Shown here: positions 1 to 5,275 of the stretch, piece after piece
Layout of the letters: every line of letters begins with the position of its first letter
How positions within the stretch are numbered: the stretch's first letter is position 1
From: Nitriliruptoraceae bacterium
Lineage (GTDB): Bacteria > Actinomycetota > Nitriliruptoria > Nitriliruptorales > Nitriliruptoraceae
Reading direction: 5' to 3'
Assembly (NCBI GenBank): GCA_007134165.1
Contig: SLLJ01000134.1
Location: 1-9,095, forward strand
Length of the DNA: 9,095 nucleotides
Notes under the pieces: model-generated
The model's input: only the letters and a program-made list of their open reading frames with translations
Database searches by the model: none
What the model was told of the DNA's origin: nothing
Program-made: the position numbers and the translations under genes

Positions 1-692
1 GACGTCTGGCGCAGGCCAACGGCTCCCTGGTGCAGGCCGATCGCCACAAGGACGAGTTCCTCGCGGCGGTCTCCCATGAGCTGCGCACCCCCCTGACCGT
101 GATCGGAGGGCTGGCGGAAACGCTGCGGCGAGTGCCCGAGCAGACGGCCCCGCCACAGCTGCTCGATCCCCTGGACCGCAACGTCGCACGGCTCGACCAG
201 CTGCTCGAGGACCTGCTCACGCTGGCCGGGCTCGACGTCGGCCGGGTACGTCCGCGCCCGGAGCCGGTCCTGCTCGACGAGGTCCTGGACACCCTGCTCA
301 CCGATCTCGGGGCCCTGGCCCCCGAACCGCTCGAGCGGCCCACAGACGTCGAGGTGGCGGTGCCCGTCGATCGGCGCCACCTCGAGCGGATCCTGACCAA
401 CCTGCTCGTCAACGCCACCCGTCACGGTCAGAAGCCCTACGCCGTGCAGGTCGCATCCCCCGACGAGGATCCGGTGACGATCACCGTGCTCGACCACGGT
501 CCCGGGATAGCACCGGACGAGCAGACACGGGTCTTCTCCCGCTTCGAACGGGGAGCCCGGGCCGAGCGGGCAACCGGCACGGGCCTCGGCCTGGCGATCG
601 TCGACGAACTCGCGCGGCTCAACCACGGCAGCGTGCACTACGAGCGCCGCGAGGGGGTCACGGCCTTCGTCGTGAGCCTGCCCCGCGGCTGA
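1..692 (+). CDS. Sensor histidine kinase, C-terminal part (5' end outside window)
   Basis: Membrane or cytosolic two-component sensor kinase that autophosphorylates on His and passes phosphate to a response regulator. The frame is open from base 3 to the window edge, so the GTG at 30 is probably internal and the sensor region is missing; 229 residues are visible. Seen in order: an H-box AVSHELRTPL with the phospho-acceptor His at bases 75-77 (visible residue 25), an N-box (LLVNATRHG, Asn near residue 137), the G1 box DHGPGI (near 164), an F-box VFSRFERG, and the G2 box GTGLGLA (near 192). All catalytic ATP-binding elements look intact, so this is an active-type HisKA plus HATPase_c module. 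The cognate regulator is not visible and may lie upstream. The gene ends 7 bp before the convergent TetR gene. The stimulus cannot be inferred. Confidence 0.93.
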   Translation, partial: RLAQANGSLVQADRHKDEFLAAVSHELRTPLTVIGGLAETLRRVPEQTAPPQLLDPLDRNVARLDQLLEDLLTLAGLDVGRVRPRPEPVLLDEVLDTLLTDLGALAPEPLERPTDVEVAVPVDRRHLERILTNLLVNATRHGQKPYAVQVASPDEDPVTITVLDHGPGIAPDEQTRVFSRFERGARAERATGTGLGLAIVDELARLNHGSVHYERREGVTAFVVSLPRG

Positions 693-699
693 AGCCGGC

Positions 700-1464
700 T
701 CAGCAGACCCCGAGGTCGCGCAGCGTCACCTCGACGTCCGCGCGGAACAGCCGCTCGCAGCCTTCGGGCATGAGCCAGTGGTGGTGGCCGAACACCTCGA
801 GGCTGACCTGGCCGTGCAGCCGGCCCCAGGACAGCAGCAGGCGGGCGAGCACGGCCGCGGGCAGCTCGCCGGCGGCCGGGCCCATCGGCGCGAGCGGTGC
901 CGCCAGCTCCTCGGCGTCCAGCGCGGGGTGCGAGCGCAGCCGGCCCTGCTCCCAGGCCTCGATCAGTGGCTGGGCCAGCGCGCGTCCGAACCGGTTCATC
1001 GCCTCGACGGTCGGCCCCCCGGGCGGTGCGTGATACCCGGGGATCGGATCGCCGAAAAGCAGCCCGAACAGGTTCGGGTGGGCCACCGACCAGGCGCGGT
1101 AGGCAAGCGCGACCGCACGGATCCGCTCGGCGACGTCGCGGTCGGGACCGGCGATGAGGGGAACCTCGGGCTCGGCGGCCTGTCCGGCGGTGCGTTCGGT
1201 CGGCCGGGTCCCCAGCGCGACGAGCAGGTGGTCGGCCAGATCGTGGTAGCCGTCGGCGATGAGCAGGGTGAGCAGCTGTTCCCGGGAGTCGACGTAGCGG
1301 TACAGCCCGGCCGGGCTCATCCCCAGGCGGCGTGCCACCGAGCGCAGCGACAGCCCGACTGCTCCCCGTTCGCGGACCTCGGCGAGGCTCGCGGCCTTCA
1401 ACTCCTGCAGCGTCTGGGTGCGCAGCCGCTCGCGGCGTGAGGCGGGGGCCGGCAACTCGGGCAC
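700..1464 (-). CDS. TetR-family transcriptional repressor, WHG-type C-terminal domain
   Basis: DNA-binding repressor, probably released by a small hydrophobic ligand. The chosen GTG start gives 254 residues and has AGGAGG five bases upstream; the frame is open further upstream but has no comparable SD. The N-terminal helix-turn-helix lies at about residues 38-58 (LSLRSVARRLGMSPAGLYRY), the classic TetR recognition pattern, followed by the usual DSREQLL helix. The segment at about residues 117-144 (RAVALAYRAWSVAHPNLFGL, then LFGDPIPGY) matches the WHG-type TetR C-terminal domain. It is divergent from the SDR gene at 1681, and two identical palindromes with a promoter lie between them, so I infer that it represses the SDR gene and probably itself. 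The inducer is unknown. The 3' end is 7 bp from the end of the convergent kinase gene. Confidence 0.93.
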   Translation of the reverse strand: MPELPAPASRRERLRTQTLQELKAASLAEVRERGAVGLSLRSVARRLGMSPAGLYRYVDSREQLLTLLIADGYHDLADHLLVALGTRPTERTAGQAAEPEVPLIAGPDRDVAERIRAVALAYRAWSVAHPNLFGLLFGDPIPGYHAPPGGPTVEAMNRFGRALAQPLIEAWEQGRLRSHPALDAEELAAPLAPMGPAAGELPAAVLARLLLSWGRLHGQVSLEVFGHHHWLMPEGCERLFRADVEVTLRDLGVC

Positions 1465-1514
1465 GGGGTCCTCCTGCTGAACCTGCGCACCGCGCACATT
1501 ACCACGAACGCCAC

Positions 1515-1543
1515 TTGCAGTGCGAACACTGTTCGCGTATAAC
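1515..1543 (+). promoter_or_regulatory. Promoter of the SDR gene (-35 TTGCAG, 17 bp, -10 TATAAC)
   Basis: The -35 hexamer TTGCAG (1515-1520) and the -10 hexamer TATAAC (1538-1543) are separated by exactly 17 bp, close to the sigma-70 consensus and unusually AT-rich for this DNA. Transcription would start near 1550, leaving a leader of about 130 nt before the ATG at 1681. The first operator palindrome lies inside the spacer, so bound repressor would block RNA polymerase directly. Confidence 0.75.
1522..1536. promoter_or_regulatory. TetR operator O1 (perfect 15-bp palindrome)
   Basis: GCGAAC-ACT-GTTCGC is a perfect inverted repeat of 6-bp arms around 3 bp. It sits between the -35 and -10 hexamers of the SDR promoter, the usual place for a TetR repression site. 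The same arms recur at 1556-1570 with a different centre. A further overlapping inverted repeat, CAGTG-CGAA-CACTG (1518-1531), shares the left arm region. Binding by the adjacent TetR protein is inferred from position and symmetry. Confidence 0.78.
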
Positions 1544-1555
1544 ACTGATAGCAGA

Positions 1556-1570
1556 GCGAACGCCGTTCGC
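1556..1570. promoter_or_regulatory. TetR operator O2 (perfect 15-bp palindrome)
   Basis: GCGAAC-GCC-GTTCGC repeats the arms of O1 exactly while the 3-bp centre differs, which marks the arms as the conserved recognition element. Its centre is 34 bp from that of O1. It lies just past the predicted transcription start of the SDR gene, so it would act as a second roadblock or a cooperative site. Confidence 0.76.
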
Positions 1571-1591
1571 AGACGACGGACCTCACGTCCA

Positions 1592-1661
1592 ATCCGACCC
1601 CCCGAATCCGACCCCCCGAATCCGACCCGACGGATCCGACCCGACGGATCCGACCCGACGG
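1592..1661. repeat. Five tandem 14-bp repeats in the SDR 5' leader
   Basis: Five contiguous 14-bp units occupy exactly 70 bp. Units 1-2 (1592-1605, 1606-1619) read ATCCGACCCCCCGA. Units 3-5 (1620-1633, 1634-1647, 1648-1661) read ATCCGACCCGACGG, and a partial sixth (ATCC) runs into the SD region. Copies within each type are identical, so expansion looks recent. The array lies between the predicted transcription start and the SD AGGAG (1669-1673), entirely outside coding sequence. It could vary in copy number by slippage and change leader length or folding. Confidence 0.95.
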
Positions 1662-1680
1662 ATCCACCAGGAGCTCCACC

Positions 1681-2634
1681 ATGCAGGTCACCGTGCTCGG
1701 CGCCACCGGCGGCACCGGCCGCGCCATCGTCACCGAACTGGCCGCCCGCGGCCACAGCGTCACCGCCGCGAGCCGATCGGTCGCGGCCCAGGACCTGCCC
1801 GACGGGGTGCGCGCTGAGCCCACCGACCTGCTCGACGCGGACTCGGCGCGGCGCGCCTGCGAGGGCGCCGAGGTGGTCGTCATGGCCGCCGCGGTCCCCT
1901 ACTCGAGGTGGGCCACCGATCTGGTCACGATGGTGGACGCCGCGATCGACGCCGCCGCGCACGCCGGCGCCCGGCTGGTGATGGTTGACAACCTCTACGC
2001 CTACGGCGCCCCGGACGCCCCGATCAGCGAGGACACCCCGGAGGCGGCCACGACTCGCAAGGGCCAGCTGCGCGCGGAGCTCGGCCGCCGGCTGCTCGCC
2101 GCCCACGAGGCCGGGCGGGTCCGGGTCACCATCGGACGCTTCAGCGACTACTACGGCCCGCAAGGCGGCAACAGCCTGGTCGCCGCGCTGGCCATCGACC
2201 GTGCCGTGACCGGCAAGGCCCCCCGCATCTACCTCGACGGCGAGGTGCCCCACACCTTCGCCTACCTGCCCGACGTCGCCCGGGCGTTCGCGGCCCTGGT
2301 CGAGCACCCCGAGGCGGACGGTCAGGTGTGGGTGCTGCCCGCCGCACCGGCGATCACCCAACGTGAGCTGTTCACCGCGATCGCCGACGCGGCCGGCGTG
2401 GACGGCAAGCTCGGCCGGATCGGCCCGGCGATGCTGGCTCTGGCCGGGCTGTTCAACCGTGAGCTGCGCGAGGCACGCGAGCTCACCGAGCAGTTCGTGC
2501 GCCCGTGGGTCACCGACGCCTCGGCGTTCGAGGCCGCCTTCGGGCCCTTCACCCCGACGCCACATGAGCAGGCGGTGGCCGAGACCGTGGCGGCCGCCCG
2601 CCGGGCCGTCAGCCCTGGGGCAGGTAGCGCTTGA
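1681..2634 (+). CDS. Atypical SDR: NAD-dependent epimerase/dehydratase-family protein
   Basis: Cytosolic Rossmann-fold protein of 317 residues. The N-terminus is beta-GATGGTG-alpha (Gly7, Gly10, Gly13), the GxxGxxG dinucleotide-binding signature of extended and atypical SDRs, followed by an acidic and hydrophobic strand (DLLDADSA, then EVVVMAAA) as in NmrA/epimerase-type members. The canonical catalytic Tyr of YxxxK is not evident: the matching place reads ATTRKGQLRAEL, with Lys kept and Ala four residues before it. A motif SDYYGPQGG and a motif VPHTFAYLPDVARA follow, both typical of the epimerase/dehydratase family. The ATG has AGGAG seven bases upstream. It is probably repressed by the divergent TetR protein through O1 and O2. 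The substrate is unknown; detoxification or reduction of a TetR ligand is a reasonable inference. Its last 26 bp overlap the convergent dehydrogenase gene. Confidence 0.88.
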   Translation: MQVTVLGATGGTGRAIVTELAARGHSVTAASRSVAAQDLPDGVRAEPTDLLDADSARRACEGAEVVVMAAAVPYSRWATDLVTMVDAAIDAAAHAGARLVMVDNLYAYGAPDAPISEDTPEAATTRKGQLRAELGRRLLAAHEAGRVRVTIGRFSDYYGPQGGNSLVAALAIDRAVTGKAPRIYLDGEVPHTFAYLPDVARAFAALVEHPEADGQVWVLPAAPAITQRELFTAIADAAGVDGKLGRIGPAMLALAGLFNRELREARELTEQFVRPWVTDASAFEAAFGPFTPTPHEQAVAETVAAARRAVSPGAGSA

Positions 2635-3826
2635 TCTCGCGCCGGGCCAGCGCCATCTCGTGGACCTCGTCGGGACCGTCGGCCATCCGCAGCGTGCGGG
2701 CATGCGCCCACATCAGTGCCAGCGGCGTGTCGTTGGTGAAGCCCGCTCCCCCGTAGGTCTGGATCGCCTTGTCGAGCACCCACTCGGCCATCGAGGGCGC
2801 CACGATCTTGATCGCGGAGACCTCCATGCGGGCACCCTTGTTGCCCACGGTGTCCATCAGGTGCGCGGTCTTGAGGGTGAGCAGCCGGGCCTGTTCGATG
2901 CGCACCCGCGCCTGGGCCAGCCAGTGGTGGAACACCCCCTGCCGGGCGATCGGCTTGCCGAAGGGTTCACGGACCATCGAGCGCTGCACCATCAGGTCGA
3001 AGGCGCGCTCGGCCATCCCGATCAGGCGCATGCAGTGGTGGATGCGGCCGGGACCCAGCCGCTGCTGGGCGATCATGAACCCATCGCCCTCGTTGGCGAG
3101 CAGGTTGCTGGCCGGCACCCGCACGTCGACGAACTCCACCTCGGGGTGCCCGCCGTGCCCGTCGTAGTGGCCGAACACCGGCAGGTCACGCACGATACGC
3201 ACCCCGGGGGTGTCCAGCGGGACCAGGATCATCGACTGCTGGTGGTAGGGATCGTTGTCGGGGTTGCTCACCCCCATGAAGACCCCGATCTCGCACCGCG
3301 CCGAGGACGCCCCCGACGACCACCACTTGCGGCCGTTGATGACGTACTCGTCGCCGTCACGCTCGATGCGTGCGGCGATGTTGCGCGCGTCCGAGGACGC
3401 GACGTCGGGCTCGGTCATGAAGAACGTCGAGCGGATCTCGCCTTCGAGGAGCGGATGCAGCCAGCGCTGCTGCTGCTCCGGGGTGCCGAACAGGTGCAGC
3501 ACCTCCATGTTGCCGGTGTCGGGCGCCGCGCAGTTGGTCGCCACGGGGGCGATCAGCGGGGAGCGCCCGGTGATCTCCGCGAGGTAGGCGTAGTCGAGGT
3601 TGTTCAGTCCCGCGCCGTGCTCCTCGTCGGGCAGGAACAGGTTCCACAGCCCGCGGCGGCGAGCCTCGGCCTTGAGCTCCTCGATCACCGGCGGGTGGAA
3701 GTGGCGGTCGCCGGACGCCTCGATCTCGGCGTGGAACCGGGCCTCGTTGGGGTACACCCAGGCATCCATGAAGTCGAGCAGTTCGGCCTGCAGGTGCTGG
3801 CCACGTTCGCTGAGGCGCAGATCCAC
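2609..3826 (-). CDS. Acyl-CoA dehydrogenase, ACAD10/11-like
   Basis: FAD-dependent cytosolic enzyme that oxidises acyl-CoA at the alpha-beta bond and passes electrons to electron-transfer flavoprotein. From the GTG at 3826 it has 405 residues, a normal family length. This start has GGGAG eight bases upstream and lies downstream of a plausible promoter; GTGs at 3892 and 3877 are in frame but lack an SD. Seen: an alpha-helical N-domain, the flavin/substrate motif MTEPDVASSDA (about 137-147), then INGRKWWSSGA, GPGRIHHCMR and YGGAG (358-362). These, and the ending MADGPDEVH, resemble the ACAD10/ACAD11 group rather than short- or medium-chain enzymes. At the place of the medium-chain catalytic Glu there is Asp (about residue 383). 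Substrate is unknown. With the upstream crotonase it suggests acyl-CoA catabolism. Confidence 0.93.
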   Translation of the reverse strand: MDLRLSERGQHLQAELLDFMDAWVYPNEARFHAEIEASGDRHFHPPVIEELKAEARRRGLWNLFLPDEEHGAGLNNLDYAYLAEITGRSPLIAPVATNCAAPDTGNMEVLHLFGTPEQQQRWLHPLLEGEIRSTFFMTEPDVASSDARNIAARIERDGDEYVINGRKWWSSGASSARCEIGVFMGVSNPDNDPYHQQSMILVPLDTPGVRIVRDLPVFGHYDGHGGHPEVEFVDVRVPASNLLANEGDGFMIAQQRLGPGRIHHCMRLIGMAERAFDLMVQRSMVREPFGKPIARQGVFHHWLAQARVRIEQARLLTLKTAHLMDTVGNKGARMEVSAIKIVAPSMAEWVLDKAIQTYGGAGFTNDTPLALMWAHARTLRMADGPDEVHEMALARREIKRYLPQG

Positions 3827-3875
3827 CGCTGATACTCCCGGGTCGAGGATGCGACGCGTCGGGCGCCGGGTGGCC

Positions 3876-3906
3876 ACGCTAGGAGCAGGCACCCCGCCGG
3901 TGCCAA
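3876..3906 (-). promoter_or_regulatory. Possible promoter of the acyl-CoA dehydrogenase gene with palindrome in spacer
   Basis: Reading the minus strand, TTGGCA (3906-3901) and TAGCGT (3881-3876) are spaced 19 bp, slightly long for a sigma-70 type promoter. Transcription would start near 3869, about 43 nt before the GTG at 3826. The spacer region contains a 17-bp inverted repeat, GGCACC-CCGCC-GGTGCC (3888-3904). It could be a repressor site or, alternatively, a hairpin ending the small upstream gene; no T-tract follows it, which favours an operator. Confidence 0.4.
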
Positions 3907-3929
3907 CTCAACCGTCGCCGACGTACCGG

Positions 3930-4169
3930 CTAGGCGCCGCCGGCCTCTTCACGGGTCTGGCGGTAGCCGGCCACGGCCGCGCCCGCCAGCTCGGCCACGT
4001 GGCGCCGGGAGTCCCCGGCCAGGCCCACCGCTCGGGATCGAGCCTGCCTGAGGGCACTTCGGCGGGCCTGCCGGCGGCGATCAGCGCCGTGCTCGGGGTC
4101 GAGCAGGTACATCGCCCCGGCACCGGCCGCCGCGCCGGTGGTCAGGGTCAGGAGCGTGCGCACGCGCAC
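3930..4169 (-). CDS. Small one-helix membrane protein with LLDPxxGxxRR motif
   Basis: Predicted protein of 79 residues from a GTG with AGGAGG six bases upstream; an adjacent GTG three bases earlier is possible but very close to the SD. The N-terminus (VRVRTLLTLTTGAAAGAGAM) is one hydrophobic, Gly/Ala-rich helix after a basic start, so the protein should be anchored in the inner membrane. It is followed directly by YLLDPEHGADRRRQARRSA, a motif I recognise from many small YtxH- or BON-like envelope proteins of unknown function (LLDPxxGxxRR). The rest is a charged, probably helical cytosolic tail ending EEAGGA. It lies between the crotonase and the acyl-CoA dehydrogenase on the same strand, with gaps of 112 and 103 bp, so it need not belong to their pathway. 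No biochemical role is known to me. Confidence 0.7.
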   Translation of the reverse strand: MRVRTLLTLTTGAAAGAGAMYLLDPEHGADRRRQARRSALRQARSRAVGLAGDSRRHVAELAGAAVAGYRQTREEAGGA

Positions 4170-4253
4170 CACGGGCCTCCTCAGGATGATGGAACGACTC
4201 ACCGGGGGTTCTAGCCGCAACCGACGCTGAGGTCGAGCCGGCCGCCTGGGTCG

Positions 4254-4295
4254 GGCACGTCGAGGTGCCACCGCACCGGGATCATCCGCCCCGGT
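4254..4295 (-). other. Stem-loops at the 3' end of the crotonase gene (weak terminator candidates)
   Basis: GGCAC-N6-GTGCC (4254-4269) lies 13 bp past the stop codon. ACCGGG-N9-CCCGGT (4275-4295) spans the stop itself. Both are short and neither is followed by a T-run on the minus strand, so they are weak evidence for an intrinsic terminator. Nothing else stands out in the 112-bp gap. Confidence 0.25.
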
Positions 4296-5106
4296 CGCGT
4301 TCGCTCACGGCCTGCCGCCAGCCGACATCCTCGGCCCGCTGCTTGAAGGCCACGCCCTCCGGGGTGTGGCGTGCCACGCCGTCGAACAGGGTGGCCAGCA
4401 GCTGGGTGGAGGCCAGCCCCATGTTGCCGTAGGCCTGGTTGACCACCGTCTTGAGCATCGCCAACTGGTTGCGGGGCACTCCGGCGATCCGTTCGGTGAG
4501 CGAGGCGACGTGCTCGTCGAGTTGTGCGGCCGGCACCGCCGCGCTGACCAGGCCGATGCGCGCGGCCTCGACCCCGTCGATGAGGTCCCCGGTGAGCAGC
4601 AGGCGCTTGGCCTGCTCCACCCCGACGCGGTAGACCCACATCATCGTGGTCGGAACGCCCCACACCCGGGCGGGCGGATAGCCGATCACCGCGTCCTCGG
4701 CCATCACCACCAGGTCGCAGACCAGCGCGATGTCCGAGCCCCCGGCCACCGCAGCACCATGGACCTTGGCCACCACCGGCGTCAACGACCGCCAGATCGC
4801 CATGAAGTCCTCAGTGTTGCCGCCCATCATGCGCAGGTCGACGGTCGGGTCCCACGGCATCGACTGCACCCCCGGGTTGGGGCCCGGGTGCTGCGCGTAG
4901 ACCTCGAGGTCGTAGCCGCCGCAGAAGCCCTTGCCCGCACCCTCGAGCACGATGACGTGCACCTCCGGGTCGGCGTCGGCCGCCTCCACCGCCTCGCGCA
5001 GCTCGCGGGGCATCGGGTCGACGATGGCATTGAGCCGCTCGGGACGGTTCAGCGTGATCGTCGCCACCCGGCCCTCGACCCGGCTGCGGATCGTCTTGAA
5101 ACCCAT
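4282..5106 (-). CDS. Crotonase-family protein (annotated-type enoyl-CoA hydratase/isomerase)
   Basis: Cytosolic acyl-CoA-binding enzyme of 274 residues with an ATG and an excellent SD (GGAGGT six bases upstream). Crotonase signatures are clear: RPERLNAI (21-28) and GAGKGFCGGYDL (57-67) carry the first oxyanion-hole region, and KVHGAAVAGGSDIALVCD (114-131) the second. The two Glu residues used by the classical hydratase (rat E144 and E164) align by eye with Asp125 and Pro145 (IGYPPA replaces FGQPEI). True 2-enoyl-CoA hydration is therefore doubtful; another crotonase reaction such as isomerisation, hydrolysis or dehalogenation-like chemistry is possible. Many actinobacterial homologues share the IGYPPARVWG stretch, so this is a subfamily trait rather than damage. 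It is divergent from the EamA exporter and upstream of, but not tightly coupled to, the acyl-CoA dehydrogenase. Confidence 0.92.
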   Translation of the reverse strand: MGFKTIRSRVEGRVATITLNRPERLNAIVDPMPRELREAVEAADADPEVHVIVLEGAGKGFCGGYDLEVYAQHPGPNPGVQSMPWDPTVDLRMMGGNTEDFMAIWRSLTPVVAKVHGAAVAGGSDIALVCDLVVMAEDAVIGYPPARVWGVPTTMMWVYRVGVEQAKRLLLTGDLIDGVEAARIGLVSAAVPAAQLDEHVASLTERIAGVPRNQLAMLKTVVNQAYGNMGLASTQLLATLFDGVARHTPEGVAFKQRAEDVGWRQAVSERDRGG

Positions 5107-5116
5107 GCTGCCACCT

Positions 5117-5138
5117 CCTACCGGTAGGTCGCGGACCT
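5117..5138. promoter_or_regulatory. Overlapping palindromes at the crotonase ribosome-binding site
   Basis: CCTACCGGTAGG (5117-5128) is a perfect 12-bp palindrome that runs into the crotonase SD, and AGGTC-GCG-GACCT (5126-5138) is a second, overlapping inverted repeat just upstream of it in the mRNA. As DNA they could be repressor sites. As RNA the GACCU arm could pair with the upstream AGGUC or with the AGGU of the SD. Function is inferred only from symmetry and position. Confidence 0.4.
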
Positions 5139-5186
5139 GCCACCGCGCACGAACCTCGGCCGCGCGGCGTCCAGCGACGGGGACGG

Positions 5187-5192
5187 TAGCCT
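5187..5192 (+). promoter_or_regulatory. Candidate -10 box (TAGCCT) for the EamA exporter gene
   Basis: TAGCCT fits the actinobacterial TAnnnT -10 pattern and would place a transcript start near 5199, about 75 nt before the GTG at 5276. No good -35 is visible. A TACCGT box reads on the opposite strand across 5188-5183, so the divergent crotonase promoter may overlap it. Confidence 0.35.
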
Positions 5193-5199
5193 GACCTCG

Positions 5200-5247
5200 T
5201 CGTCCGGCAGGCCGAACGTCCGGTCGTCCCGCAGGCCGGACAGCCGG
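5200..5247. repeat. Two imperfect 24-bp direct repeats upstream of the exporter gene
   Basis: Units at 5200-5223 and 5224-5247 match at 20 of 24 positions (both begin TCGTCC and end CCGG); a degenerate third unit begins TCGTC at 5248. They lie in the predicted 5' leader of the exporter, ending just before its SD. They may be binding sites for a regulator or simply a local duplication. The rest of the 169-bp gap shows nothing beyond the palindromes and -10 candidates. Confidence 0.7.
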
Positions 5248-5275
5248 TCGTCAGCCCGAACCTCCAGGAGTCCCC

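Noticed and set aside
711..733. Bidirectional terminator at CGAGGT-N11-ACCTCG
   Set aside because: The inverted repeat lies inside the TetR coding end, has a long loop and no T-run, so chance symmetry is as likely.
1592..1661. CRISPR array
   Set aside because: The 14-bp units are contiguous with no spacers and no cas genes are nearby. It is a plain tandem repeat.
700..2703. A 667-codon minus-strand open frame across the TetR gene, the intergenic region and the SDR gene
   Set aside because: Only its 3' part is the TetR gene. The rest is GC-rich low-complexity translation antisense to the SDR gene and runs through the operators and tandem repeats. The TetR SD fixes the start at 1464.
2363..3832. 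A 489-codon plus-strand open frame
   Set aside because: It is antisense to the acyl-CoA dehydrogenase, which has full family motifs. Its own translation resembles no family and has no SD.
3827..3892. Longer N-terminus of the acyl-CoA dehydrogenase from the GTG at 3892
   Set aside because: The extra 22 residues are Arg/Pro-rich without family similarity, lack an SD and overlap the candidate promoter.
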